A DNA stretch of 47,040 nt from Methanocorpusculum parvum (GCA_002287215.1 LMVO01000007.1:1-47040), one strand, 5' to 3'; shown: positions 14,929 through 24,408, numbered from the stretch's first letter. Notes: generated by a model from the letters alone, not told the origin. Numbers and translations are program-made.

Positions 14929-16950
14929 TTATGCTTCGGCTTTTTCAGCAGGCATCGGCATTTTCGGAATGTCCATATGCTTGCCGATCTGGAGAAGTTT
15001 CTGTTCAAACGCCACTTTGTCCTCGGGAACGAGGGCATATCTGAGGACTTCTTCGATCCTGGTCACCGGGATGATGGTGACCATATCAGTGTACCGCTCT
15101 TCGATGAGGACATCGGCGAGGTTCGACTGAGGGATGATGATCGTTCTGATACCTGCCTTGGCGGCAGCCTCGATCTTGTAGGTGACACCGCCGATCGGCA
15201 GAACATCTCCGCGAACCGAGAGGGAACCGGTCATCGCCACATCCTGACGGACAGGGATGTCTTCAAGAGCACTAATTACGGCCGTTGCGACGGTAACGGA
15301 TGCCGAGTCTCCCTCAACACCATTGTAGGTTCCGATGAACTGGACATGGATATCCACTTTGCGGATATCGGTCCCGGAGAACTTCTTGATCAGAGCGCTC
15401 ACGTTTTTGATGGATTCCTGAGCGATCTCTTTCAGGAGGCCGGTGGCGATCACCATGCCGGCACCCTGTGATGGGGTAACTTCTGCCGTGATTGGAAGAA
15501 CCGATCCTGCATCGTTCCCGACAACAGCAAGTCCGTTGACTCTGCCGACAAGACTGCCGGAAACGATCATCAGATCATAATCCCGGGTCCGGCGGATGTA
15601 CTCATCAGAGATCTGATCCTCAACGGATCTGGCGATCTGTTTAGCCGAGACCACGTGGTGCATAGATGTCACGGGAGAGCCTTCCTGGATGGCGAGATCG
15701 CCGGCGACACGCACAAGACCGCCGAGATCTCTCAGCTTCACCGTCAGGTGACCTTTTCTGCCGGACCGACGCTTTGCCTCGCGCAAAATCTCCGATACGG
15801 CAGAAGGATCGTAGTGCGGGATCTTTCCGTCATTCTTAACTTCCTGCGCAACGAACCTGACGAGTTTTGCCCTGTTTTCAGGCGTATCGTTCATGGTCTC
15901 GCTCATGTAGACCTCGTAACCGTATCCGCGGATACGGCTGCGAAGCGCCGGGTGCATGTGCTGGACGGCATCGAGATTTCCTGCGGCGATCATCAGGAAT
16001 CGGCAGGGGACCGGCTCTGTTCGGACCATTGCGCCGGAAGAACGTTCTGACTGGCCGGTGATCGGGAACTCGCCCTCCTGCAGAGCAGTCAAAAGACTCT
16101 GCTGCGAAGAAAGCTCAAGGGTGTTCATCTCATCGATGAACAAAACGCCTTTGTGCGCTCTGTGGATCGCGCCCGCTTCGACACGGTCGTGTGCGGGAGT
16201 CTCAAGGCCGCCCGACTGGAACGGGTCGTGACGAACATCACCGAGCAGCGCTCCTGCGTGAGAACCGGTGCCGTCCACGAACGGTGCTGTTGAGTCGGGT
16301 TTGTTGGAGACGATGAGTTTTGGGACCATCGCAGTTTCTTTGGGCATGAACGAACGGAATGCAAGAAAGATAAATGCCACCGCGACGATGCCCATCAGAA
16401 GCTGACCTGAGATGAGGGCGATACCCAGAACACCAATGATGAGAATAAGCAGCATGGTGTTTTTCGAGGAGGCGCGTTTTCGTGCCTCTTCTTTGTGTGC
16501 AGCAACGATCTCTTTTCCCCTCCCCGCAGGAACAACACGGATGATCGGGTTGTTGTTATCCTCGGGATTCGGGTAGGTCATAATGTCCTGCATCTCCTCT
16601 TTTGGGAGAAGTTCAGACATCGCCTTAGCAAGCATTGACTTTCCGGTACCCGGGCTTCCGATCATCATGACATGCCGGCGCTGGGTGGCGGCTTTTCTGA
16701 TGACGTCCACCGCGTGTTCCTGACCGATGACCTGATCGATCAGCGACGGGGGGATGACGAGATCTGCCGTCGTGTCAAACCGAACGCCCCCAAAAAGCTC
16801 GGCATCATATGTGTCAGAGGCATACGCCTCTTTCACGGGAGGAGTGTCCCGCGCCGGGATCTCTGCCGTGACCTGCGCCGGATTTACATCCGAAACTGTC
16901 CCCATAACAGTTTCATTTTGTCTTTGTCCGGGATTATCATCGTGTTCCAT
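14929..16950 (-). CDS. lonB: archaeal Lon protease (LonB, membrane-bound)
   Basis: The 673-residue protein combines an AAA+ ATPase and a Lon protease. Walker A is GSPGTGKS (98-105) and Walker B LFIDE (270-274). Between them lie two membrane helices (about 165-199), the signature of archaeal LonB, which anchors the enzyme to the membrane. The protease domain has the catalytic Ser549 in EGDSAS and Lys592 in GGVTYKIEAA. It degrades damaged and regulatory proteins and is the main membrane-linked ATP-dependent protease of Euryarchaeota. It starts 93 bases from the divergent prs gene. Confidence 0.96.
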   Translation of the reverse strand: MEHDDNPGQRQNETVMGTVSDVNPAQVTAEIPARDTPPVKEAYASDTYDAELFGGVRFDTTADLVIPPSLIDQVIGQEHAVDVIRKAATQRRHVMMIGSPGTGKSMLAKAMSELLPKEEMQDIMTYPNPEDNNNPIIRVVPAGRGKEIVAAHKEEARKRASSKNTMLLILIIGVLGIALISGQLLMGIVAVAFIFLAFRSFMPKETAMVPKLIVSNKPDSTAPFVDGTGSHAGALLGDVRHDPFQSGGLETPAHDRVEAGAIHRAHKGVLFIDEMNTLELSSQQSLLTALQEGEFPITGQSERSSGAMVRTEPVPCRFLMIAAGNLDAVQHMHPALRSRIRGYGYEVYMSETMNDTPENRAKLVRFVAQEVKNDGKIPHYDPSAVSEILREAKRRSGRKGHLTVKLRDLGGLVRVAGDLAIQEGSPVTSMHHVVSAKQIARSVEDQISDEYIRRTRDYDLMIVSGSLVGRVNGLAVVGNDAGSVLPITAEVTPSQGAGMVIATGLLKEIAQESIKNVSALIKKFSGTDIRKVDIHVQFIGTYNGVEGDSASVTVATAVISALEDIPVRQDVAMTGSLSVRGDVLPIGGVTYKIEAAAKAGIRTIIIPQSNLADVLIEERYTDMVTIIPVTRIEEVLRYALVPEDKVAFEQKLLQIGKHMDIPKMPMPAEKAEA

Positions 16951-17043
16951 ATTTGTGTTCCATACCTCGATTAAAGATGCTAATATTTGTACTTGATTAT
17001 GCTTTAAGTAGTTTCAGTAAGAGATAGTTGTTAGAGTCTTATC

Positions 17044-17889
17044 ATGAAAGTAGTCTATACCGAAAAAAGCCAGGTTCTCGCGGCACGCACTGCCAAGAAA
17101 CTCGGGTGTCCTTTATCGGAAGTAAAATACACGAAGTTCCCGGACGGTGAACAGTCCATACGCATAATGGATGAGGATGATCAGATGATCATCATTGCAA
17201 GTACGGTCGATGCAGAGGCGACGATGCAGGCCATTCTTCTGCTAGATGCCTGTGAAGGAAAGGAGACGACCCTTGTCCTGCCATATATGGGATACGCACG
17301 GCAGGATAAGAAGTTTAATGACGGCGAGCCTGTATCTGCACGGGCGATGGCACGCGCCCTTTCGACAGGAGCAGACAGGATCTTTACCATCAATATCCAT
17401 GACACCTCGATCCTGGAACATTTCCGGTGTCCGGCAAAAAATCTGACGATCGCTCCTGAGATCGGCGCATACATCAATACAATGAGCTTGGAAAATCCGC
17501 TGATCCTGTCTCCGGATGAGGGGGCATGGGAGTTTGCCAAAGGCGTGGCGGCTGTTGGAAAATGGGACTGCGATCATCTGGATAAGACGCGGCTCTCGGG
17601 ATCGGAAGTCACGATGGCGCCAAAGCATCTCGAGGCGAAAGGGCGGGACTGTATCATCGTCGACGACATCATCGCGACCGGCGGATCAATGGCAAAGGCG
17701 GCCGGAATGCTGCTTGAGCAGGGAGCCGCTTCTGTACGAGCCGCCGGCGTTCACGGCGTTTTTGCCTCGGGAGGATACATCAAACTCATGCAGGCAGGTC
17801 TTTTAGACATTGCATCCTCTGACACGATCGAGCGTGCCTCCAGCAGGATCACTGCATCCGTGGTCATCGCCGAAGCCGTTCGAAAATGA
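17044..17889 (+). CDS. prs: ribose-phosphate pyrophosphokinase
   Basis: The 281-residue enzyme makes PRPP from ribose-5-P and ATP. It shows the archaeal-type short sequence with the ATP region YMGYARQDKKF (about 80-90), the catalytic DKTRLSGSEV region (about 181-190) and the PRPP-binding loop IIVDDIIATGGS (about 205-216). PRPP feeds purine, pyrimidine, histidine, NAD and methanopterin synthesis. Its stop overlaps the nob1 start (ATGA), so the two are translationally coupled. Confidence 0.95.
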   Translation: MKVVYTEKSQVLAARTAKKLGCPLSEVKYTKFPDGEQSIRIMDEDDQMIIIASTVDAEATMQAILLLDACEGKETTLVLPYMGYARQDKKFNDGEPVSARAMARALSTGADRIFTINIHDTSILEHFRCPAKNLTIAPEIGAYINTMSLENPLILSPDEGAWEFAKGVAAVGKWDCDHLDKTRLSGSEVTMAPKHLEAKGRDCIIVDDIIATGGSMAKAAGMLLEQGAASVRAAGVHGVFASGGYIKLMQAGLLDIASSDTIERASSRITASVVIAEAVRK

Positions 17890-18365
17890 AATATATTCTG
17901 GATTCATCCTATTTTTTTGGCGATTACAACCTTGACGGAGAGTTTTTCACCACACCGGAGGTGGTTGGCGAGCTCAAGGATCTCGCATCAAAGATGCGTT
18001 ACGAGATCCTGGCGGAAAAAGGCCTTGTTGTGACTGAACCGGAGGCGGAGCATCTGTTTGCGGCAACGAATGCGGCACTCAAAAGCGGAGATGCACGGGT
18101 CCTTTCCGACACCGACATCTCGGTCATCGCTCTTGGCCTGACACTAGAAGGAACGGTCGTCACCGATGACTTTGCGGTCCAGAACGTCTGCAGGCATTTG
18201 AAGATCCCTTTCAGATCCATCATGCAGAGGAGAGCAAAAAAGCGGGTCTGGAAACTTATCTGTTCAGGGTGCGGCGCAGAGATCCCGCCTGGACAGCCCG
18301 ACTGTCCGGTGTGCGGGTCGGCCCCTATCCAAAGAGGGACAGAAAAAGAAAAACGGCTCAGATGA
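17886..18365 (+). CDS. nob1: rRNA maturation endonuclease Nob1
   Basis: The 159-residue protein has a PIN nuclease domain (about 1-112) with acidic residues in YILDSSYF and SDTDISVIAL, and a C-terminal zinc ribbon with two Cys pairs (CSGCG and CPVCG, about 122-142). Archaeal Nob1 cleaves the 3' end of 16S rRNA during 30S assembly. It overlaps prs by 4 bases, and its 3' end overlaps the convergent MBL-fold gene by 8 bases. Confidence 0.9.
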   Translation: MKYILDSSYFFGDYNLDGEFFTTPEVVGELKDLASKMRYEILAEKGLVVTEPEAEHLFAATNAALKSGDARVLSDTDISVIALGLTLEGTVVTDDFAVQNVCRHLKIPFRSIMQRRAKKRVWKLICSGCGAEIPPGQPDCPVCGSAPIQRGTEKEKRLR

Positions 18366-19461
18366 ACCGCCGCTTTATCCGCCATGAGACCTTCGTGAAA
18401 AGGTCGTGAAGTCGTTCGGTGTGTCTTCTCCTTGAATAATGGATCACAGGATCAGAAACACTTAGACGGCCGGCTTCATCAAGAACCGACACCGCGCCGT
18501 GTCCGCAACATAACCTGAGACGTTGGCCTTTTTTCCTCAGTTCAGCATCCAGTTCCCCGGCAAGTTTCATCAGTTCCGTCCGTTCATATCTGCCGATCTC
18601 ACTGTTGATATTGACCGTGGTGATCAGATAATCAGGGATCGAACCATAAACAAGCCGCCAGGGCGTGAGGGTCGCGAAGTTTAACACTGCATCGCTTGTA
18701 AAGAGCAGACCAACTTCCGGTTCATAAAAAAAGAGCTGACCTGCGAGATGGCCGCCGAGACTTTCCCATACTTCGAACCTGAGCCCGGCAAACCTGATCT
18801 CATCAATGACCGGGAAGATCCCCCTCATCCGCAGAGGGTCGGTTTTACTGAGGATATACTCTTTGGGAAATGCCAGCTGGGAGAAGGTATTGACCGTCGT
18901 CGTATAGACATGTTCCAACAGCACGAGATCATTTGTGGAGGCGAATGAGCGCGAGCCGTTCTCAAGGATCTCTTTGGTCGTAGGGTGAACAAACGGCGGG
19001 ACCGGCATATGTCCGGTCATGCCCACATGATCAGCATCTCCGTGGGTGCAGAGGACATATTTTACATCAGAAAAATCACCAAGACCAAGATCTGCGAGCG
19101 TTTTCAGCCAGTCATCATAATTGACTCCATACCCTGCATCGATGAGCAGTTTGCCTTCCGGAGTCTGGAAGAGATGGATGCACCCACCCCCTGGAGGCTG
19201 CATCGACCAGAGCACGCAGGTGTCCGAGAGAACGATCTTCTGGTAATCGACATAGAAGTTCTTTCCGGCGTTTCCATACAAATACAATCCTATACTCTGC
19301 ATGACCCAGAGGACCTGTTTGGGATCTTTTCCCATGGAAACAAGCTCTTTCACAGCCTCATCTGCATCAAGGTAGAACTGCTTTTTTTCAGCATCGTTGA
19401 ACGTGGTGAGATACGGCGTGACTTTTTTCTGAAATGAAGTGGTCACATATTTTGCCGACAT
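18358..19461 (-). CDS. MBL-fold metallohydrolase
   Basis: The 367-residue protein has a metallo-beta-lactamase fold. The metal motif reads THGDADHVG, with Asp in place of the second His of HxHxDH; this variant is found in several MBL branches. Further ligands appear in GGHLAGQ, TSDAVLN and CCGHGAVS. Substrate is unknown; the fold covers hydrolases, oxidoreductases and lactonases. The first ~75 residues ([12 protein letters not shown] and following) precede the MBL core. The ATG at 19461 ([10 protein letters not shown]) is preferred over 19506. It is divergent from gfcR. Confidence 0.85.
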   Translation of the reverse strand: MSAKYVTTSFQKKVTPYLTTFNDAEKKQFYLDADEAVKELVSMGKDPKQVLWVMQSIGLYLYGNAGKNFYVDYQKIVLSDTCVLWSMQPPGGGCIHLFQTPEGKLLIDAGYGVNYDDWLKTLADLGLGDFSDVKYVLCTHGDADHVGMTGHMPVPPFVHPTTKEILENGSRSFASTNDLVLLEHVYTTTVNTFSQLAFPKEYILSKTDPLRMRGIFPVIDEIRFAGLRFEVWESLGGHLAGQLFFYEPEVGLLFTSDAVLNFATLTPWRLVYGSIPDYLITTVNINSEIGRYERTELMKLAGELDAELRKKGQRLRLCCGHGAVSVLDEAGRLSVSDPVIHYSRRRHTERLHDLFTKVSWRIKRRFI

Positions 19462-19555
19462 ATCTGCGTGAACTGTTTGATGTCTCACGTTTTGTAAGTT
19501 TCCCATATTTCCGGTCCGCTGACCGCATTTTTCAGGATGAGTGCATCACAAAAGC

Positions 19556-19562
19556 ATATATA
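19556..19562 (+). promoter_or_regulatory. TATA box for gfcR
   Basis: ATATATA in CATATATAG, 25-31 bases before the chosen gfcR ATG, so the transcript would be almost leaderless. Confidence 0.55.
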
Positions 19563-19586
19563 GCGGGGAAAGCGATTACTTTTCAT

Positions 19587-20183
19587 ATGTCTTCCTTAGA
19601 AGAGCTCATGACAAAAGCAAAGGACCTTCATTCCGAAGGTCACTCCTCAGGCCAGATAGCTGATGAACTCAGTCTTTCGGTCGATACCGTCACCTGGCTT
19701 CTGACGCAGGGAAAAGCCGGCATTGCGGCACCAAAAGATGTGCATATCGACTGGACGACCGTCAGCTCGAACTCCACACTTCTTGGCGGCATCTCATCCA
19801 TGATGCTGGCCAACTTTGAAGCGGCGAATGAGGAGGAAGAGGGGATCGACACGGTCATCGGGATATCCGTATCAGGCGTGCCCCTCGCAACGATGATCGC
19901 CGCAGAGGACGGACTGAATCTTGCCATTTATCACCCGTCGAAACACAACCCCGAAGGTAAAATAGGATCGATCTCCGGAAACTTCAGCAAAGTCTCTCAG
20001 AGACGCTGCCTGATCGTGGATGACTGTATCACCACCGGCAACACTCTCACTGAGATAGTGAATTACCTGCGCCGTCACAAATCCACCCCGGTCGGCATAT
20101 GTGTCATCTTTGATAAGCGCGGTGTCAGGGAAATAGAGGGCGTTCCGGTCTACTCGCTCTTTACAATTAAACGTATCGACTGA
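19587..20183 (+). CDS. gfcR: GfcR-type transcriptional regulator (orotate PRTase-like)
   Basis: The 198-residue product has an N-terminal helix-turn-helix (about 5-45: [21 protein letters not shown]) and a C-terminal phosphoribosyltransferase fold with the PRPP loop [13 protein letters not shown] (about 142-154). This is the layout of haloarchaeal GfcR, which controls central carbon genes, and of proteins often annotated as orotate phosphoribosyltransferase-like. It probably senses a phosphorylated sugar or nucleotide rather than acting as an enzyme. Its place near prs fits a PRPP-related role. The start at 19587 lies just after the TATA box; the ORF upstream to 19434 is not coding. Confidence 0.88.
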   Translation: MSSLEELMTKAKDLHSEGHSSGQIADELSLSVDTVTWLLTQGKAGIAAPKDVHIDWTTVSSNSTLLGGISSMMLANFEAANEEEEGIDTVIGISVSGVPLATMIAAEDGLNLAIYHPSKHNPEGKIGSISGNFSKVSQRRCLIVDDCITTGNTLTEIVNYLRRHKSTPVGICVIFDKRGVREIEGVPVYSLFTIKRID

Positions 20184-20207
20184 ACAGCCAGCACCCAATA
20201 CATCATA

Positions 20208-20215
20208 TTTATATA
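20208..20215 (+). promoter_or_regulatory. TATA box for thermosome gene
   Basis: TTTATATA about 49-56 bases before the thermosome ATG; the expected transcript start near 20240 leaves a short leader with the AGGAG ribosome site at 20249-20253. Confidence 0.6.
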
Positions 20216-20263
20216 GAAGTCCAATCCACTTTTTTAACACACTAGTACAGGAGAATAGAGATT

Positions 20264-21850
20264 ATGGCAAACAACTCAGGTCAGCAGGTCGTCATTTTAC
20301 GTAATAACGTAGAGCGCGTCCCAGGGCAGGAAGCACTTCGCTCCAATATCATGGCAGCAAAGGTCCTCGGCAACACAGTGAGAACAACTCTTGGTCCCCG
20401 CGGAATGGACAAGATGCTGGTCACCCAGGGCAGTGACGACATCGTCATTACCAACGACGGAGCAACAATCCTGCACCAGATCCATGTCGAACACCCGGGC
20501 GCAAAACTTGTCGTTGAGGTCGCAGAGACCCAGGACGATGAGTGCGGTGACGGAACGACGACCGCCGTGGTTCTGGTCGGTTCGTTTATGGAACAGGCAG
20601 AACATCTGATCGACAGCGGTGTCCACCCGTCGGTGATCGCAAAGGGATACAACCTTGGTATGCTCAAGGCACTTGAACTCCTCGAAAAACTTTCGATCGA
20701 GGTCACGCCAAAAGACAAAGCCATGCTGAAACAGATCGCCAAAACAGCGATGACCGGAAAATCCATCGAAAACATCATGGATCATGCATGTGATGTGGTC
20801 GTTGAGGCAGTTTCCGGTGTTGCAGAGACCACCGGTAAAAAGACGCTCGTCAATGAAGACGACATCCTTGTCAAAACAAAACGCAGCGACACGATGAGTG
20901 CAGAGCTTATCAAAGGTGTTCTGATCGACAAGACCCGCCTCGACTCACTGATGCCCAAGAAGATCAAAGGCGTCAAAGCAGCATTTATCGCAGGTCCGCT
21001 TGAGATCACCAAGACCCAGACCAAATCAAAGATCAAGATCACGTCCGCAGAACAGCTTTCGGCATTCTCCACAGCAGAGCGCGCAACACTGAAGGCAATG
21101 GCGGAAAAGTTTGTTGAGAACGGTGTGAACGTCGTCCTCTGTCAGAAAGGCATCGCCGACCCGGTACAGTATTACCTTGGCGAAAACGGCATCTATGCCC
21201 TTGAATTCGTTCCGGAAAAAGATCTGAAATACGCGGCAAAAGCACTCGGCGGACAGGTAATCAACAAACCCGAAGACCTCGCACCGGAAGTGATCGGATC
21301 TGCAGGCAGACTCGATATGCTCGACGATCTGGAGATGACCAAGCTCTCGGAATGCAAAAACGCCAAGGCAGTCACCATTCTCCTCCGCGGATCCTCCCAG
21401 CACCTTGTCGACGAACTCGAACGCGCGATCGAAGATGCAAAACGTGTCGTCCAGGATGTCATCGAAGACGGATCCTATACTATTGGTGGCGGGTCGGTCG
21501 AGACTGAACTGTCCTTCAGACTGCGTGAGTATGCTGCAACCGAAGGCGGCCGTGTCCAGCTGGCTATCGAAGCATATGCAAAAGCATTCGAGATCATCCC
21601 AAAGACCCTTGCCGAAAACTCAGGGTTCGATACGGTCGACAAAGTCATCGATCTCCGTCAGGCCCATGCAATGGGTCAGAAGTACGCAGGCCTCGATGTC
21701 TTTACCGGGACCGTTGTTGATATGAAAGCGCAGGGCGTTGTTGAACCAAAGAGAGTCAAACGCCAGGCGATCCAGAGCGCTTCGGAGACCGCCATGCTCC
21801 TCATCCGCGTCGATGACATGATGATCTCCAAAGGCGCCGGCCAGATGTAG
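20264..21850 (+). CDS. thsA: thermosome subunit (group II chaperonin)
   Basis: The 528-residue protein matches archaeal chaperonin subunits along its length: GPRGMDKMLV near residue 46, the ATPase motif GDGTTT (about 91-96), TLGPRG, and ITNDGATIL. It assembles into double rings that fold proteins in the cytoplasm with ATP and a built-in lid. Its C-terminus (MISKGAGQM) is short and lacks the long Gly-Met repeats seen in some subunits. A TATA box and AGGAG ribosome site precede it, consistent with strong expression. Which paralogue it is cannot be told from this window. Confidence 0.96.
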   Translation: MANNSGQQVVILRNNVERVPGQEALRSNIMAAKVLGNTVRTTLGPRGMDKMLVTQGSDDIVITNDGATILHQIHVEHPGAKLVVEVAETQDDECGDGTTTAVVLVGSFMEQAEHLIDSGVHPSVIAKGYNLGMLKALELLEKLSIEVTPKDKAMLKQIAKTAMTGKSIENIMDHACDVVVEAVSGVAETTGKKTLVNEDDILVKTKRSDTMSAELIKGVLIDKTRLDSLMPKKIKGVKAAFIAGPLEITKTQTKSKIKITSAEQLSAFSTAERATLKAMAEKFVENGVNVVLCQKGIADPVQYYLGENGIYALEFVPEKDLKYAAKALGGQVINKPEDLAPEVIGSAGRLDMLDDLEMTKLSECKNAKAVTILLRGSSQHLVDELERAIEDAKRVVQDVIEDGSYTIGGGSVETELSFRLREYAATEGGRVQLAIEAYAKAFEIIPKTLAENSGFDTVDKVIDLRQAHAMGQKYAGLDVFTGTVVDMKAQGVVEPKRVKRQAIQSASETAMLLIRVDDMMISKGAGQM

Positions 21851-21866
21851 ATCCGGCAACCAATCC

Positions 21867-21877
21867 CATATATTTTT
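21867..21877 (+). promoter_or_regulatory. probable TATA box upstream of tRNA-Ser
   Basis: CATATATTTTT lies 58-68 bases before the tRNA; transcription would begin with a short 5' leader removed by RNase P. A small stem (GTATGC 21891-21896 with GCATAC 21906-21911) lies in the predicted leader. Confidence 0.4.
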
Positions 21878-21934
21878 TACATACAAAGACGTATGCTTAC
21901 TACGCGCATACAGTAATGTATCGTATAGATGCCT

Positions 21935-22018
21935 GCCGAGGTAGTCTAGTCCGGAAGGGCGGTGGCCTCGAAAGCCACTGGTGGCGACACCTCGGGAGTT
22001 CAAATCTCCCCCTCGGCG
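21935..22018 (+). tRNA. tRNA-Ser(CGA)
   Basis: An 84-nt type II tRNA. Acceptor GCCGAGG pairs with CCTCGGC, the anticodon stem GTGGC/GCCAC carries loop CTCGAAA (anticodon CGA), a long variable arm follows as in serine tRNAs, and the T arm is GGGAG-TTCAAAT-CTCCC. The discriminator is G and no CCA is encoded. No intron. Confidence 0.95.
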
Positions 22019-22155
22019 TTCTTTATTTTCTATTTTGATCTGAAATCCAAGCTCTTTTACTTAATGTGAGATGCGGAACGGATACATATCCGGCGTGTTT
22101 AAATCTGAACGTATTTCGGGTTTTTCAAAATATTCTTTGGAAATTGAACCAAAAA

Positions 22156-22164
22156 ATATATAAA
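22156..22164 (+). promoter_or_regulatory. TATA box for small protein at 22228
   Basis: ATATATAAA in a strongly AT-rich stretch 64-72 bases before the ATG; a GAAGG ribosome site precedes the start. Confidence 0.55.
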
Positions 22165-22227
22165 TATTCGATCCGAATTTTCAATTATAATACATTTAAT
22201 GATGTAAACCAATAGAAGAAGGTAGAA

Positions 22228-22488
22228 ATGGACTCATACGCGATTCAAAAAAACAGCGAAAAAAGCTTTACTGTCATCATCACGAGTCCGCATAGCCTTG
22301 CATGGAGACCCCTTGATTCAGAAGGGATCAATATCGTCGGAAATGACAGTACCGTTGATGAGAACGGAAGAAACTACATCTGGACCGTTGAAGTGGATAA
22401 ACCCGGGACTTATGAGTTCAGGATCCTGCATCAGAGCGGCGACGGCGTGTATAAAAAACTCGTCATCCCCCTGATCTCAGCCACTTAA
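22228..22488 (+). CDS. small all-beta protein, possibly chagasin-like
   Basis: The 86-residue cytoplasmic protein has no signal peptide. It looks like a small beta sandwich: FTVIITSPHSLAWRPL, NYIWTVEVDKPGTYEFRIL, KKLVIPL. The spacing of the Trp residues and the KPGTYEFR strand recall chagasin/I42 cysteine protease inhibitors, but the key NPTTGY loop is not seen, so this is only a possibility. A clear TATA box and ribosome site support expression as a single gene, and a T-run follows at 22491-22497. Confidence 0.68.
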   Translation: MDSYAIQKNSEKSFTVIITSPHSLAWRPLDSEGINIVGNDSTVDENGRNYIWTVEVDKPGTYEFRILHQSGDGVYKKLVIPLISAT

Positions 22489-22490
22489 CC

Positions 22491-22497
22491 TTTTTTT
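22491..22497 (+). terminator. T-tract after small beta protein
   Basis: Seven T residues shortly after the stop codon; likely transcription stop. Confidence 0.4.
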
Positions 22498-22589
22498 ACC
22501 GCATTGCTGCCGGGCAGAACGAAGATGCGGCCATACTGTATGTTGCGAACGCGAACCATTAAAGTATTCCTTCAGCCATACAGATAGGT

Positions 22590-23024
22590 ATGTCTGTCGC
22601 AGAATCCGGGGATACGCTGCAGGTCCACTTTATCAGCAAACGTCCGGACGGAGAGATATTCGAAGATACCCGTACAGGTGAACCTGTCACCTTCACACTG
22701 GGAAAAAAACAGATCAACCCCGCCTTTGAAGAAGCATTGATTGGAAAAAGTGAGGGCGAAACAGCGACTATCGTGCTGCCTCCGGAAAAAGCCTACGGCA
22801 AATACCTCAAACGCCTCGTCATCCCGATAAAACGAAAAAAACTCCGGCTTGACCACGAACCAAGACCTGGAGATATCATCACCGTCGAAGTCTTCGACCG
22901 GTTATGCAAAGTCACGGTCGCTGATGTCACTGATACAAAGATCATCGTGGATGCAAATCATCCTCTTGCCGGGGAAACTATGACATATGAAATCACCGTA
23001 GTCGCGATCGTCAAACATGACTGA
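22590..23024 (+). CDS. FKBP-type peptidyl-prolyl isomerase (SlyD-like)
   Basis: The 144-residue protein has an FKBP fold interrupted by an insert-in-flap domain, as in SlyD and archaeal short FKBPs: GDTLQVHFISKRPDGEIFEDT at the start, FTLGKKQINPAFEEALIGKSEGE in the centre, PPEKAYGKY ahead of the insert, and the last FKBP strand ANHPLAGETMTYEITV. These proteins speed prolyl isomerisation and act as holdase chaperones. It overlaps the methyltransferase start by 8 bases. Confidence 0.9.
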   Translation: MSVAESGDTLQVHFISKRPDGEIFEDTRTGEPVTFTLGKKQINPAFEEALIGKSEGETATIVLPPEKAYGKYLKRLVIPIKRKKLRLDHEPRPGDIITVEVFDRLCKVTVADVTDTKIIVDANHPLAGETMTYEITVVAIVKHD

Positions 23025-23841
23025 ACTCAACATGATCTACGACACAGACTGTGTCGACGGCATGGCCGGATTGCCGGCCGGGAGTGTTGATGTGATTGTC
23101 ACCTCGCCCCCTTACAACATCGGGAAAGCTTACACGACGTATGATGATACGATCCCGCGAAATACCTATCTGAAGTGGATGAGAACGGTTGCAGCGGAGT
23201 CGTTGCGTGTCCTCTCAGATCAGGGATCTTTCTATCTGAATGTCGGCGGAAGCCTGAAGGACCCATGGATACCTATTGACGTGGCTCAGACGTTTAGAGA
23301 GCAGGGATTCGTGCTCCAGAATATGATCCACTGGATAAAATCCATCGCGCTCCCTGAAGAGGGGGTAGCGGCCGGGCATTACAAACCAATAAACAGTAAA
23401 CGCTATCATAACGATTGTCATGAATTCATCTTTCACTTCACGAAAAAAGGCGCTGTTGAAATCGACCGGCTGGCAAACGGCGTTCCTTATCAGGATAAAA
23501 GCAATGTGAACCGCTGGGGAGGAGAGAAGCGGGATATCAGGGACAGAGGAAACACATGGTTCATCCCCTATGAGACCATCAGGGAAAGCAGGCCGCATCC
23601 GGCGACATTTCCGGTCCAGCTGCCCATGATGTGCATCAAAGATCACGGGTTGGAAAACTGCCGGCTGGTGATGGATCCGTTCATGGGGATAGGCAATACT
23701 GCGGTCGCGGCGATCCGTCTCGGGATCCCGTTCATCGGTTTTGAGATCGATGAATGCTACAGGAATATCGCAAACGCGAGGGCGGCAGCAGAGATGTATG
23801 CGGTAAAAGGAGATGATCGGGATGTCGAAAGCAGAACATAG
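23017..23841 (+). CDS. orphan DNA methyltransferase (beta class, N4-cytosine or N6-adenine)
   Basis: The 274-residue protein carries the catalytic motif TSPPYN (29-34) before the S-adenosylmethionine motif DPFMGIGNT (220-228), the beta-class order. SPPY is most common in N4-cytosine enzymes, but adenine specificity cannot be excluded. No restriction endonuclease or specificity subunit lies nearby, so this is a solitary methyltransferase, probably used for regulation or self-marking. Its start lies within the FKBP gene end, indicating co-expression. It ends 6 bases from the convergent NMN adenylyltransferase. Confidence 0.9.
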   Translation: MTELNMIYDTDCVDGMAGLPAGSVDVIVTSPPYNIGKAYTTYDDTIPRNTYLKWMRTVAAESLRVLSDQGSFYLNVGGSLKDPWIPIDVAQTFREQGFVLQNMIHWIKSIALPEEGVAAGHYKPINSKRYHNDCHEFIFHFTKKGAVEIDRLANGVPYQDKSNVNRWGGEKRDIRDRGNTWFIPYETIRESRPHPATFPVQLPMMCIKDHGLENCRLVMDPFMGIGNTAVAAIRLGIPFIGFEIDECYRNIANARAAAEMYAVKGDDRDVESRT

Positions 23842-23847
23842 ATCCAA

Positions 23848-24408
23848 TCAGACAAAAGATGTTTGAGTCTGAGGGACCATAGTGGTGAGTTCAGAGCATT
23901 CATCCGTCTGGGTTATACTCCGGATCCTCTCGACGCCTCCGACATCTTCGATCACCCGTACGGTTTCCAACGGAACGTACGATTTCCAGTCATTACCTGT
24001 TTGTACAAGAGAACACCACATTTCACTTGAAAGCACTTTATGAGGACAGAGTCCTGACGGACACACGACATGTCGGCCTGCTTCCAAAAACAGCTGAGAG
24101 ATCAGCTGATTGGAGGTATAAATCTGAGTTACCGGAGGACACATCGATATCACATGTGAAACCCATAATGCATTCCGCGCAACATCCTCAAGCGGGATGA
24201 TGTATATGGGGATATCCAGAGGCGTCAGGTCTCTCGCAATCATTAAAATCCGCTCTCCTGCCGTAAACGGATGACGAACGGTATGACTCATCTGGGCACT
24301 GCCGATTCCTATGACCAGCTCATCAACCTCCTCTGCGATTTTTTGAATGAAAGCTTTATGCCCGTTATGATAAGGCTGAAACCTCCCCACATAAAGTCCG
24401 CGTATCAT
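23848..24408 (-). CDS. nicotinamide-nucleotide adenylyltransferase (archaeal type)
   Basis: The 186-residue enzyme joins NMN and ATP to NAD. The N-terminal nucleotidyltransferase motif GRFQPYHNGH (about 8-17) is intact. The usual C-terminal ISGTxIR motif is replaced by LSSEMWCSL, so the normal Arg is missing. The start overlaps the nadX stop as ATGA, forming an NAD synthesis pair. The ATG at 24408 fits the family; the upstream ORF extension lies inside nadX. Confidence 0.88.
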   Translation of the reverse strand: MIRGLYVGRFQPYHNGHKAFIQKIAEEVDELVIGIGSAQMSHTVRHPFTAGERILMIARDLTPLDIPIYIIPLEDVARNALWVSHVISMCPPVTQIYTSNQLISQLFLEAGRHVVCPSGLCPHKVLSSEMWCSLVQTGNDWKSYVPLETVRVIEDVGGVERIRSITQTDECSELTTMVPQTQTSFV

